Assembly: GCA_002104945.1 (NCBI GenBank)
Contig: MCFH01000025.1
Location: 186,001-250,000, forward strand
DNA from: Piromyces finnis
Taxonomy: Eukaryota; Neocallimastigomycota; Neocallimastigomycetes; Neocallimastigales; Neocallimastigaceae
Length of the DNA: 64,000 bases
Direction of reading: 5' to 3'
Part shown: one piece after another, positions 12,649 through 26,691 of the stretch
Position numbering within the stretch: the stretch's first letter is position 1
Layout: each line of letters begins with the position of its first letter
Program-made: the position numbers and the translations under genes
Notes under the pieces: model-generated
Told to the model about the DNA's origin: nothing
Database searches by the model: none
What the model saw: the letters and a program-made list of their open reading frames with translations, nothing else

Positions 12649-14491
12649 TCATACCAATTTTTGCTAGATACTATAAATTTATGCCTAATTTTCCAGGTTT
12701 AAAAATATTAATGTCCTAGGCAAAAAATTTTATAAAGAATGATAGGTTACACAAACATTTCAATTTATTATTAATTGAATGTAATATATTATAATATATT
12801 TATTTATATTTGAAATAAATCAATAAATCAATATCGTATATAATACAATATATATGCTAATATTATATATATTATATATATTATTCATAATTACATATAT
12901 TTATGTTTTTTAACATAAATATACCATTTGATTTATAATACTTTTGATCACATTTATTTATGATTAATGTGTGATAATCTTAATCATAAATTCATATATT
13001 AGAATCAATTCAATTTATATGTAATTTATTTTATTTATATTTTTATTATAAATTAAAATTTATTAATAATGGAATTAAATAACAAATTAAAAAAGAAAAT
13101 AGTTATAAAAATCTTAAAAAAAATTTACTAATAAATTAAAAAATGTTACAATACTAAAAAATTTATTATATTTATTATATTAATAATAAAAAATGAAACC
13201 TTTTTTTTTTTTTCTTCTTCTTCTTTAAAAATTGTAATAATTAAAGATTTAATTTTTTTTAATCTTTAAATTATATCCATTTATAATATACCTTTTCTTT
13301 TTCTTTTTATTCTTATTCTTATAATATAAATATTATTTTAATAATACTATTATTATATTGTTATATGTATGAAATTATAAATTTCAATAATTAATTAATA
13401 TATATAAAATGAAAAAAAAGTTTAAATTATTATTTACTCACCGAAGAAAATACTAGAGGAAACAAACAAATAAACAAAATAGTAAACAATTAAAATAAAA
13501 AAATAAAAAGCAAAATAAAATTTATATTATAAAATAATAAAAAAAAAACAAATCGAAAGCAATTCAACATAAAATCATATATTAAAACATTAAATAATTT
13601 CAAATATATTTTTTTGTTTGTTTTAATTAATGGTTATACCATAACCTAACATATATATATATCATTTTATTACTATTTAATTACTTTTATATTTAATGGA
13701 ATTTATTTTTTTTATTATATTTTATAATATAATCAATAAATTTGTAGAAATTACAAAATTTTAATAATATAATGAATTCTACTTTTATGAAATAAAAACA
13801 AAAAAGTAAAATCTATTTCAATAATTAAAACAACAACTAAATCACAATAAAAACAAATTAAATAAAAAATAGTCTTAGGATGAACATATATGCAAGAGGA
13901 ATGTTTAATAACAACTAAAAAATTATAAAGTCTATAAAATAAAAAAAAAAAATACGAAATTATTGATAACCAAAAATCTAAAGTTTTTAGATTGTAAAAA
14001 AAGCTAATAAAATTTTATACATTTATAGGTCACTACAAAACTGGAAATATATAATATAATTCTTGTTTTTTTTTTTTTTTTTTTTCTTTTTGTAAATTAA
14101 ATTTATGAAAAACAACCATTTTATATATTATACATTACATTATAATAAAGTATTATTTTCATTTATAGAATAATTAAGTATTATAAATATTATATTAATT
14201 TTGTACATTTTTTGAATTACATATCAATAGTAGTTTATTAAATACAAAAATTAAAAATACAAATAAATAATATTATCATTATTATTCAACAACAACAACA
14301 ACAATAAAAAAATATTTGATATTAAAAAAGGAAATTTAAAAATTTTTATTTTTTAAAAAAGAATTTTTTTTAAATAATAAAGCATTTTTAGTATTATTAT
14401 TTTGACAATTTATTCAAAATTAAATAATACTATTATACATTTATTCTTTATTCATATATCTTCAAAGCAACTCTTAGAAAATAACAACAAA

Positions 14492-16093
14492 ATGACAAAT
14501 AAATTATATACTGAAGATTTTATAGATAAAAACGGATGTCGTTGGAATCTAAACGTATACAATTGTAAGGATGAAGACTATTATCGTGCTATTTATTATA
14601 ATAAACTAGTGATATCCGTTTGCGTATCTCTCCTTGATTCCATATTGATTATTTATAGAGTGGGGATAAAACGAAGAAATATAATAACGCTATATGGTAT
14701 AGCTTCAATAGATGGATTATTAGTATTTGTTGGATTATTTGCTTATGGTATTTTTTTTTTTTTTTCTTTTCCAAAATATATTTTTAATTTTTTTTTAAAA
14801 AAAATAATAGTAGGAAATAAAAATGTAATTAATCAAATATATATATTTATATATATTATTTTATAATTATTTTTTAATAATTAAAAAAAAAAAAAAAAAA
14901 GCAATGATATATCATGCTATTAGTATTTTAAAAGCAGAAGAAGTAGGTAATTATGTACTACAAGAATTTAGTTTCTATATGCAATACATTTTTGTATTAA
15001 TTGCAATTCAAATTTATTTAACTGGAACGTAAGTATTTTTAATATTTTAATTTTTAATATATATGTACATTAATACTTTTGTTATAATTAACGCATTTTT
15101 TGTAATTTCTACCCTTTTTTTTTTTATCCCTATTAAGATTAAATGCATCACCAAGATACAAAAGTTCTGCTTTTTATTATCCAAGGCCTAGAGTTGCCAA
15201 TACTATTTCATTTATATTTATGATCATTTGGGTCAGTATAGAAATTGTTGGTATTTTTAAAATTGGTAGTATAAGAAATTTCCCATACATTAGTTATGAA
15301 AAGAGTATATATCAATTTGACGAAGCTTTAAAAAATAGTCAATATAAATTATGGGTAAAAATTACCTATGTTACGTTTGGTGTTGCTTCCGTTATTACTT
15401 GTATACTTTTCATTTTATTTGGTGTTAATTTACATAAAACAGCAAAACGTTCTTTGGAAGAGATGTATCGTACTAAAAAAATAAAATCTAATGTAGTTGT
15501 TCCTATTAGAATTGCACTTTATAAGGTAAAATTAATAAAATATATGTTTTCATTCTTTCTTTTCTATTAATATACCCATTAAATATTAATTTTTATATAT
15601 TTAATAATAGATGGAATGGATTAACGGTGCTTGTTATGTCTTTATGTTTGTTTTTGGTGTACTTTTTATCATAATGGGTTTCTTTGAAAATCTTGTCTAT
15701 TCTTATGAAAGAACCGTATTCCCAAAAATATTTTGTGTTGCATTAAATATCATACCACCAGCTATCATCTTTATGACTTTACTTAGTATTGTTTATGGGT
15801 AAATATTTACAAAATCGTTCAATTATTATAGAAATAATATATATACACATAAATATTATATATACATATATATATATTCTAATGACTAATAATATCTATT
15901 AATAATACTAATAATAATGATAATTCCTTCATTTCTATTGGTGTTTCCTTTATTTTACAAAATATTATTATTATTAAATAATAAAAGTGAGGCTCGTTCT
16001 GATATTATTTCTATTTTCCCATCGACTCATTGTGAAGATGATGATTATCAAATGAATTATACCAAACAATCTAATGAAGGTGAAAAAATTTAG
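14492..16093 (+). CDS. Seven-transmembrane protein, unassigned
   Basis: Proposed exons are 14492-14747, 14902-15028, 15138-15525, 15611-15798 and 15988-16093, giving 354 aa. I chose ATG 14492 (MTNKLYTEDF) because the upstream in-frame sequence has no ATG. Seven hydrophobic helices are visible, including KLVISVCVSLLDSILIIYRV, VANTISFIFMIIWVSIEIVG and PKIFCVALNIIPPAIIFMTL. The tail is hydrophilic and acidic (EDDDYQ). The number of helices and the outside-in start fit a GPCR-like or TOM1/THH1-like membrane protein, but I see no ligand-binding or DRY-type motif. The last intron contains an open, strongly hydrophobic stretch that may be coding in another isoform. Confidence 0.75.
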
Positions 16094-17311
16094 ATAACAC
16101 TCATAATAATAATATATTAATAAAATGTGTATTATGACTAAAGAAATATTTAATGATAAACATTTAAAAAAGTAAACTAAAAATACAAATGCTTTTTAAT
16201 GAAATAAGAAATATATATAATAGCATTACTAAATAAGATAAATAAAAGTAAAAAAAAGAAAAAAAAATAAAAAACAAAAAGAAATGGATGCTTTATAATA
16301 ATAACCATGATTAAAAATATTTAAAAGTACATATTAAGGTTAGTACTGATAATGGGTAAAAGTATTCTAACAATTATTTATTAAACTCTATAATTATTTA
16401 TTCATTGATAAATATTATAATATTTATTTATTTATTTATTTTTTTAATTTATTTTTGTTTTCTTTTTTTTATTTATTTATTTATCATTGTTGTTATTTTC
16501 CGTGTAACACAATATTAACCAATACATTTAATTTATTTTTTGTCATCAAAAAAAAAATGAAACAATATATAATGATATATATTTTACAATTTATTTAAAT
16601 TAATCCACTTCATTTTAAATTCAGTTATTTAATTAATTTTTAGTATAAATTATTATATGACAAAATATATAAAGTTTTTCTTTAATTAAAAATTTAATAA
16701 TGAATTTAATTTTATAAAAAAAAATTTGTCAAGTTTTAAAATAACAGATCAAAAGAAAAAGTTTTTTTTTTTAAAGCTTTTTGTAAGAAAAAATGTATTC
16801 TTTTATAAGTTATTTTTTTTATTTTTATATTATACCATTCAGTTATTATATTATTGTAGTAGTAATAATAGTAATAATTCAATCACCTATTTAAATGAAA
16901 AAAAAAATGGTGTTAATACATTCAATGTCAACTATACTATTTTTTATACTCATTTCTATTTGCTATTATTAAATAAAATTTCTTTTAAATTTATAAAAAA
17001 TGAAAATGAAAATTGTGGAAATGTAGTAGTTGATATTATATTGAATTTTGAACTTTAATTAGGGTATTATAAAGTTTCTTAAAAAAAAATCCACAATAAA
17101 AGTATTTTAAAAATTCAAACATTTATATATTTTAATTATTATAAAATAGAAAATATTTTTAAAATATATTTTTATTTATAATATTATTTGTTTGATTCTG
17201 TCAGTTTTCTTTTTTTTCTTTTTTTTTTTATTCTTCTCAGAATATTCATTTCCATATTATATATTCTACCTTTTTTTTTTTTACTTTTCTTTCACCTCTA
17301 CAAATTATTAA

Positions 17312-17349
<38 letters not shown>

Positions 17350-18352
17350 TCAATTTTTAATTAATAAATGACAAATGAAATTTTTTATATATAAAAATAT
17401 TTTATATATTATTTTATATGGTAAAATAAAAAAAAATTTTTTTTTCTTTTTTTTTTTTTAATACTAGAACTTATCATAGAATTATAATAAAAAATAATAA
17501 TAAATAATAATAATTACTTGTAATTATTATTATTATTTTTAAATACTTTTGTATATCAAAGTTTTTTTTTTATTTCTTATTTTTTTTATTATTTCCTTTA
17601 TCTTTTTTTTTTTTTTATATATATTGTATTATTTCAATATATCTATTTTAATTTTTCATGTTAAATGAGTTTAACTATTGAAATTAAACTTTCTTAAAAA
17701 GACGATAATTAATAAATCAGGGGTAAAAAAAAAAAAAAGAAAGAAAAGGATTTTTAATTGAAAAAGAATTAAGAATTAATTTAAAAAAAAAAGGTACAAA
17801 ATTATATTAACATTTACTTTATTTTTAAAATAATAACAATAAATGTTTGTTTATTATTTTATACTTTATACAACTAATTTATATTATATTTTTTTTTATA
17901 TATAATAATGCTTTTGAAATTTTTTCAATTTTAAAAATTAAAAAATAAATAAATAAATAAATAATATAATTAGTTATATATATAGTTACGCATTTCCATT
18001 TCTTTTATTTTATACAGTTCTTTATTTTATTATTATTATTTTTTTTTATTTAGATACTTTGGATTTCATATCAATACCAAACAAACAAACAAAAAAAAAG
18101 TAATATAAATAAAAAAAAAAAAAAATAAAGAAAAATTTTGAAAAACAAAAACAAAACTGTCTTATTGAAAAATTTGCATATTAACCGAAAATTTATATTA
18201 AAAAAAGAAAAAGTAAGAAATTAAACAATCTATATCCTTATCATTTACTATATATATATAAAAAAAATAATAATAAATCTTTTTTTTTAAATAAAAATTA
18301 AAATTGATAAAAAAATTTTTTTAGATTTTTTATGAAAAATTAAATCTCAAAA
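16094..18352. other. Intergenic spacer, no convincing gene
   Basis: About 2.26 kb of A/T with poly-A/poly-T runs, an (AT)n tract near 17321-17347 and an (AATA)n tract near 17943-17963. An open stretch at 16726-17058 lacks an ATG start and is Phe/Tyr/Asn/Lys-only, so I do not call it a gene. The 3' part is the presumed CLASP promoter. Confidence 0.6.
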
Positions 18353-21300
18353 ATGGAGGAAATTATAGAGAAATTTTTGAATAGCGTTAATAACAATGGT
18401 AAAAATCAATATAATGTCATTTTTCAATCAATCATATATTATACTGGTTATAAATTACAATTCATAATTTTAAAACTTCAAAATTTAACATGTCCAATTT
18501 TTATTATTATAGTCACATTTGACATGAAAGTTAAAGCTATTCAAGATCTTGATGCAAATATATTTAATTCTACATATTTAAAAAATGTAAATATTATTTA
18601 ATTTCTCAATTGCATATTATTTAAATATTTTTTTAAAACTTTCGATTTACCTAAAATTTAATATTTTTTATAGATGCAACTTTTTGAAAGAATAATAGAA
18701 GTTACCGCTAAATACCTTAAAAGTACTCAATATAAAACAACATATGAAATTTTAATATTCCTATCCCATATGAATCAATATCTTAGTCAAAAAGATAATA
18801 TGGCAATATATTTCCGTATTTATATACCATATCTCTATGGAATTGCATTGGAACGTTTAGGAGATTCGAAAGAAAAGATTCGTGAATTGACAGCTGTATA
18901 TATTTTAGAAGTAATGCAACTTGCATCATATTTTCCTCGTGAAAAATTTAACCTTGTTATCGAAAAAGAATTTAGAACAGCAATAGCAACTACTAAATTT
19001 TTCAGAGTAAAGGAACAAGTAAGTTTAAAAAAAATACTTTATTGTTTCATTATTTTGAGAGTGTTTTATATATATATGTCTTTTATAGTGTTATATATTA
19101 TATATATATTAATAATATTATTTTATATAAAATATTTTATTTGTTATTATCATACAAAAATATTTATAATTTAACATAATTAAAAGTTAATAATGCTTGT
19201 GACTGAATCATATAAAACCATTCAAAGTTTTAAACAACAAATTCAATACTATATTCCAAATATTGTTCAGTCTCTTGAAGATTCAAATGAAGTTGTTCGT
19301 TCATCCTCAAAAGAATCAATCATTGATATTATAAGATATTCACAAAATCATCCTGAAGTAATACGTCAAATTAAGAGAGAATTAGTTAAAAATAAAGTAA
19401 GACAAGCCATTATAGATTCCATTTTCAGTCAAGTTACTGTTCTAGAAGATGATTCAAAGGTATAATTATTAATATAAATAAAATCAAAATAAGCGTGTCT
19501 ATGAGTCAATAATTAATATATTTTATATTAATAAAATAATATAATACTTACATTTTAAATATTATCAATATTTTATTCTATATTTTTTATTCTATATATT
19601 TTATTCTATATTTTTTATTCTATATATTTTATTCTATAAATTTTATTCCATTAAATTTAAATTTTCATACTCTTTTTGTTTTTAATAAAAAAGATGGATT
19701 CACCTGTATCAAAAACACGATTAATAAACTCAAATCCACAATCAAATACTTCTTCACCACAGCTATCAACTACAGCAAGTTCAAGTTCATTTGAAAATAT
19801 TAAAGGTTTGGGTATAAAAACTCCACCACCTAATTATCCTCCTCCTCCACCACCACATCAAAAAGTTTCATCATCATCATCTGTTCCAGCTACTTCTAAT
19901 AATTCAGCTTCTTCTTCACCAATTAATGTTACTGTATTTAAATTCCCAGGAAAGAGAACAGTCAGTCAGGATATTAGTCCGATTGTTATTAATTCTGAAA
20001 AGGAATTTGAAACTAATTTACGTAATATGCTACCAACATTTATGGAAAAAGAATCTGAAAATAATTGGGAGAAACGTGAACGCTTTATGAAACAAATCCG
20101 TGGTATGATTCGTGGAGGTGCTGCTGAATATGATGGAAATTGCCGTTACATTAAAATTATGCTGGAACATATTCTTAAAACTGTAAGTATAATAGAACTA
20201 ATGAATAATAATAATAATAATAAGGATAGTTAAAAAAAATAGATTAAAATAGAATTAAAAAATAAAGTATGATAAAAAAATATTGAAAGATATACAGTTA
20301 AAAAAAAAGAAAAAGAATTATTCATTAATATATAATTATATCTGTCTATTTATACATTTATCTACCTCTCTTTTTCTAATAAACAAAAATTATTTTTTAT
20401 AAAAATAATAATATAAAAATGACAATAATAAACATTAAAATAATATAAAAAACCAATAATGGCAACAATTCCAAAACTTTTAAAAATAACAAAATCTATA
20501 TTTATTTTTATCAAATATTGTTATATATATATGGATTTAAATCATAGACCCATAGCTTAAGAACAACACTAGCTATTACTACTATAGGTACAATTATTGA
20601 AATAGCAGAAAATTATCAATCTCAAATGGATCCAATAGCAGAAGCTGTTGTTACCAATTTATTAGATTTAACTTCACAAACAAAGAAATTAATAGCATCA
20701 AGTGCAACTCAAGCTATATATATTATCCTAAGAAATATATCGTATAACCAAAAAATTTTAAATTTAATTGCAAATGGTTTATCAGATAAAAATGCAAATA
20801 CTCGTAGTAGTGCTTGTTTAGCATTAGGTGTTATGTTTGAAGAAATGGCTAAAAGTGAAAACTCAAAATCATTTTTAGTTCGTTCTGGTGGTCTTGATAT
20901 TATCGAAAAATGTATTAAAAAAGGATTACAGGATGCTAATCCTTCTGTTCGTGAAACAACTCGTACAATTTATTCTGTATTAAATGAACATTGGAATGAT
21001 CGTTCAAATGCACTTATGAATACATTAGATATTACAACACGAAAAGCCCTTATGAGAACTTTAAATACTCATAGTGGCACTAATACTGCTACTTCTTCAC
21101 CAAAACTTGTTCGTAGAAGTAAAATACCTAATTCTCCAGCACTTGGTGAACCTTTACAAGCTAAACGACAAGACTCACGTCCTTCCACCCCAGCATTTTC
21201 AAGAGGAAAGAGTCAATCTACTTTAAATTCCCCAAAACTTACTTCAACCTCCTCACTTTTAAGCGAAAGTCAACAACATGCTCGTCCTTTATCTATGTCT

Positions 21301-23935
21301 CCTCAAAGATATCAAACTTCTCCAAATGTCAATCGTAAATCGTCAACTGGTTTAGGAAGCAATTCCTCTTCACCACGCAGTTCTATGTCTCCATTATCAT
21401 CTTTTTCTAGTGTTAACAGTCACTCCATGAAATCCGGTATAAAAATCGAAAATTCAAGTCTTCTTCAATCCATGAATAAAGCATTGAATAGTAATAACAA
21501 TGGTAGTATTGATATTATTAAACCAAAACCATTATATTCATCACCAAAGATTTCCAATAATAATATCAACAAGGATAATTATCAAAATATTTCATCCTCT
21601 TCAAGCATCATATCCTCTTCTCAACCTTCCATGTCTCCAATTCAAAAACAAGAACAATTAAAACGAGAACAATTGAAACAACAAAAATTACAGGAATTAC
21701 AACAAATGCAACAAATGAAGCAAATGCAAAGACCTAGACAACCTTCATCAAGCGGTAGCACACCTAATTCTGAAAAGAGTGAATCTGAAATCCTTTCCCC
21801 AATTTGTATTCAAATATTGGAAAAGCTTAAGGATAAAGAATGGAAGAATAGAGTTGAAGGTTTAGAAGATTTATTAAGTTATATTACCTCTCCAAGCTAC
21901 GAACAAAGTGAAAAGCTTACTAAAACATATTTATCTCTATTCCGTGATCCATCCCCTTATATACTTAATACCATTTTTAAACCTGAAATGCTTCAGGCTG
22001 TTGTAGAGAGCCGTTTTGTAAGTCTAGATAAGCTAATTCCAAAAATTTATTCAGTGATTGAACCACCAGATGAAAAAACTGGTGAATTTGATGATCTTAG
22101 TAAAACAGCTTATGACGCCATAGTATGGTTAAAGAAAAAGATTCGTAAAGAAGTAATATTAGATTCATTATTTATATGCCTTGAAAATAAATTAAATAAC
22201 CAATTTATGAGTGAAACGGTATTTGAAGGTGTTCTTTCTTGGCTTGTTGAAATTATAGATCGTACTCCAAGAATACGTAGTGATATTGAGCGTTATTTCA
22301 ACCAAAATAATAATTACAATGTAGCCTTGGAAGAATTATTAGAATTATTAGTGAGAAGTGAGGATAACAATTCTATTAATAATGTATATATCATTAAATT
22401 AATTGAATCTCTTCAAGAATTGAATCCAACATCTTATGATGATGTCATGTCGGAATATGCTGAAAATATTCAATTCATTATCTTAAAACGTATTCATAAT
22501 AATGATTATGATTTAAGTGATATTGAACGTGAATTTATTGAAAAGGAGCTTTCACAAAAGCCAACAAATAAGTTTCGTGAATCCCATCTTTTTGACTCAA
22601 GCTTTTCATTAGACGATCCAAAATCAAATCTTCTTACTGAAGAAACTGTTCCAGAGGGGTTTTCTGACTTAACCATCAGTAGAAATACATCCATTCCAAT
22701 AGGAATTGGAAATACTGAAGATAATTATTCTGAAAATTTATCCATTATTAATGAACTTGTTTCTAAAACTTGGAATAGCCAGCCTGAAGGTAATGACACT
22801 ACCATAAAAGATAAGTCTGAAAATTCAGATACACAATCCACTCCAAAATTATCCTATAAGAAGCCAGATATGGAAGAAGATATCATACAAATTAGTAGTC
22901 CAATAGAAGTTACTAATATTGATACAATAGATGAAGTAACAAATAAAGAAGATTCCACAATATTGGATAATTATGGTGAAACTATTGAAGATGATCGCAT
23001 TCATAGTTTAAATAAACAATTCAAAATATTAATTGATATCATACAAGAAAGTAATGAAATAGACCATGATATCTTGGATATTAAAGTCTTCCGTCGTCTT
23101 ATAAGATACTCTCGTGAATACCCATTAAAGAAGGATATGACAAAGATTCAAGGAAAATCAAATATTGCACAAAATCTTTGGGGTCATTGGTTTAAACAAC
23201 TCTATTACCATTTATACCAATATGTTGATAATGAGTCTAATGTTAAGGTAAAAAAAAAAAAAAATGTTATAAAACCTATAAATGATATTTTAAATATTTA
23301 TTTATTAAATTTTAATTTTAATTTTTTATTTTTATATTATTTTTTTCCCCAAATTTTAGAATATTGAAAATTATGAAAATTGTATTCTTTTAATTAAGCA
23401 TTTGATTATAAATCAAACTAGCAATTTTGATAATTATGAAAAGGATACAATGCAAATTTTAATAAAATGTAGAAGTCTTAATATTGATGAAGTTTGTAGT
23501 GCATCAGAAGATACAATTGAAGCACTTTGTGAGGAATTAAATTCAGAAAAAAGTATTGAAGCATGTATAGAACTTTTTGGTGATGAAGACTTTATTGCTG
23601 AATCACCACTTTCAAGTGAATTTGAAGAATATCGTCCAAGTTATATGGGAACCTTGTATATGATCCTTTCAAAGATTATACAATATGTTAATATACATTA
23701 TATAAATATGCATTTGAATTCTTTAATGAACGTTATAACTAAAGGAATGAATCATTCAGAAGTAGAAATACGAAAGGCTGCCCTCGATAGTCTTGTTGCC
23801 ATATATTTTGTTTATAATGAAAATAATAAAGATAAAACTGAAACTGGTGAACAATTCCTAAATACAATTTCTAAATATCTTAATCTTCCACAAAAACGTA
23901 TACTTGAAATATATATCCAAAAATTCCAATATTAA
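18353..23935 (+). CDS. CLASP-family microtubule-associated protein
   Basis: CLASPs bind microtubule plus ends and kinetochores through TOG domains and promote rescue. Proposed exons are 18353-18398, 18513-18586, 18674-19018, 19187-19459, 19694-20182, 20548-23247 and 23360-23935, giving exactly 1500 aa, with all phases matching. An N-terminal HEAT/TOG array (about residues 20-245) leads into a Ser/Pro-rich linker. The CLASP_N-type TOG follows (about residues 310-560, with WEKRERFMKQIRGMIRGGAA and TRSSACLALGVMFEEMAK). A basic Ser-rich linker with SKIP at 21118-21129 fits an EB1-binding SxIP motif; TSIP near 22690 is a weaker second one. A third HEAT region begins near residue 800 and a C-terminal helical domain ends the protein. 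It corresponds to yeast Stu1 and animal CLASP. Confidence 0.9.
18399..18512 (+). other. CLASP intron 1: 114 nt, divisible by 3, no stop
   Basis: The intron GTAAAAATC...TTATTATAG keeps the reading frame and has no stop codon. Retention would insert 38 mostly hydrophobic residues into the first TOG helix region. Removal gives the better family-like join (VNNNVTFDMKVKAIQDL). Confidence 0.6.
19571..19650. repeat. 14-bp minisatellite in CLASP intron 4
   Basis: Five full copies plus a partial copy of TTTTATTCTATAWW. The last four bases alternate TATT/TATA, giving a 28-bp higher-order period. It lies in the intron between 19459 and 19694. Confidence 0.85.
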
Positions 23936-24495
23936 TAAAAGTAAATATTTAAAATACCTATTCATTACTACCTCTACGTTTTTTTTAAAAAAAAAAAAAA
24001 AGAAAAGAATTTTTATTTTAATGAAATCTTCTATCAACATTAAAACAATAAATTTACAGAACTTATTTCAGCAAATAATATTTATTAAAGCATCAAGAAT
24101 AAATTAAAAAAAAAAAAAAAATAAAGAAAAAGAAAGAAAGTAAAAAAAAAAAAAAAAAAAAACCCATAAATTAATTACAACTGACATTTACATACACACA
24201 AAACAAATACATTCATTTTTTAAAGAGTGCTAAATAAATAAAGGATGCAAAGTAAATGATACCAGTAATTAAGATTAAAATACAATAGAAAAAGACTAAT
24301 CACAATTTTTTTATTTAGAAAAAAAAATCTGTTATTATAATCTTTAAAAAAAAACAATAATTTAGAAAAAATAAAAGTAGAAAGAATGAACCTTTACAAA
24401 AATAAAAAGTAAAATTAGAAAGATAATTAAAAAAAAAAAAATTTACAAAACACAAAACAAAATTAAAAAAAAAAAAATTTACAAAACACAAAACA

Positions 24496-24532
<37 letters not shown>

Positions 24533-25563
24533 AAAAGAAAAAGAAATTTTAGAATTATTAATAATAGTATTGATATATTAAAACAATATTATCATAGAAA
24601 ATGAAGTCCGTCAATAATATTTAATTATAAAGATCTATTATACATATATATATTATAATACACTTTTTCATTATACATTTTAATATTTATCTCAATTTTT
24701 AAAAAACAAAAATGTATAATTTTAGAAATTAGTATCTTATATGAGCTTTTGATTATTCATTTTTTTTTTTTTAATTTCATATATATATAATTTTTTTTTT
24801 CTTCTCATGTTTTAAGAATGTATAAAAATTAATAAAAATTATTATTATTAATTTTTCTTTTTTTTTTTTAACAATAATAAAAATAATAAAATAAAAATAA
24901 AAAAATAAAAAAAAAAAAAGACACCTTTTTTTTTTTTTTTTTTTTAGAGTATACTTTTTATTAAAAGATTATTAAAAGTTCAATCTTTTTTAAACAAAAA
25001 TAATAAAAAGTTTGGTAAATTTATACTTTTATTATAATAAATTATTTCTAATATGAAGAAGAAGCAAAAGTAAATTCATTCTATGAATTAAAACTATAGA
25101 GGTTAACACAAATGAATTAATGACCCAAACAATTATTTCTATTAAAAAGAGTGAACTATAAAGAATAGAATTTTATTTTGAAACTTAGACTCTTATTGTT
25201 ATAAAACAAAATATTAAAATTTTAATACATTTGAAATACTATTCCTTTATATTATTATTTTTTTTAATAGATACTATTATTTATTTATTTATTTATTGAT
25301 ATTGTCTATTAATAAAAGTATAAATGGGATTGATTTTAACACTTATAATGTTAAACAAATTCTTGTTATTATATATATACGATACATTTAAATAAATTAG
25401 ATTTTAATGAAGGAAAAAAAAAAAAAAGACCAAATAATGTATTTAATAATTATTAATTCTGTAGAAGTAGTATAACTGAATATTTGTTTTATGTAATTGG
25501 ATATTATATTGAAATTATTTATAACACTATTGTTCATTTCAAAAAAAAAAAAAAAATTTTTTT
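23936..25563. other. Convergent spacer with homopolymers
   Basis: Between the CLASP stop and the NTF2 stop. It holds many poly-A runs (one of about 30 at 24501-24530), a poly-T run near 24926-24945 and the 36-bp duplication listed separately. The small open frames are homopolymer artefacts. Confidence 0.6.
24429..24500. repeat. 36-bp tandem duplication
   Basis: Two adjacent copies of a unit consisting of an A-run followed by TTTACAAAACACAAAACAAA. The unit ends fall at about 24464 and 24500. This looks like a simple local duplication. Confidence 0.8.
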
Positions 25564-26658
25564 TTAAACAAATCTGAAACAATCATGAGCAACATAATAA
25601 TTTCCTTGTTTTTCCATATCTGGCATCAAAATGAAATTTTGGTGAAATTGTTTTGTGGAATGATCGCTATAACTTACTTCACCTAAATATTTAATATAAA
25701 ATGAAATAAAATGAAGTGAAATTAAATAATAAAAGTTTAATAACAGTCATAAAAAAAAAAATTCTATTAATTATAGTGGAAATTTAATTGAAATAAAATA
25801 TATATTCAGAATTACCATTAACATTAACCATAATACTCTTTTCTGAACCTATTACTTGTTGACAATCAAAAGTTTCAACTTTATGTGCTATAATATTCCA
25901 TATTGATAAAAAGTTAATTTTATTATATAAATATAATAATTTGATAATATTTAAAAATTTTCAATTTTTTCTTTTTTACTTTTATTTTATTATTATTTAA
26001 AAAAAATAATAATAATAATGAAATAAAAATAATATTATTTTTATTTATGATTGAAAATTTACTTGATACTGGTAATTTTTGTGTAAATTCTTTATATTTT
26101 GTTATTCCGGAAAATGGATTTCCATTCCATAAAATTGCTGAATTTTCTTTGTAAAATCCATCAATATACTATAAGTTTTTGTATTTATTATATATATGTG
26201 TAAATAATGAAATAACGATATAAAATTGAAGTTAATATATTAAAGAAAAATAAATTTATGATGATTTTGGTTATATATATATATTAAAGAAAGAATAAAT
26301 GTATTTTTTAAATTAATAAATATAATGAATAATTTTTTTTATAATTTCGATATATACTCCTCTATTAGTATCGTATATTTTATAGTATTGTTCAACAAAA
26401 GCAGTAGCCCCGTTGTTAATAACATTTGAATATATTGAAGATTGCTTATATTTAGTTTGAGGGATAAAAAAAAATTATATAATTATAGGTATTATAAAAA
26501 CATTGGTTAATAAATACTCAAAATTTAAAAGGATAATGTATTTGTTACTAATTAATTAAAATAAAACTCATTGGTATAAATATTTAAATAATAATAATAA
26601 TAATAATAATAATTAAAAATTATTTTTTAATTATTTTTTAATATTCCAATTCCAAATA

Positions 26659-26691
<33 letters not shown>

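Larger units (their letters stand above)
11066..14491. other. 3.4-kb intergenic region with structured elements
   Basis: The SEC62 5' flank and the 7-TM gene 5' flank share this spacer. Most is plain A/T. It contains two patches of clearly higher GC with nested base pairing (11659-11783 and 12572-12648, listed separately) and perfect AT-rich inverted repeats of 11 bp at 12897-12922 and 12956-12991. No open frame here has protein character. Confidence 0.6.

Noticed and set aside
16726..17058. Plus-strand 110-codon open frame
   Set aside because: No ATG start, and composition is what random A/T-rich sequence gives.
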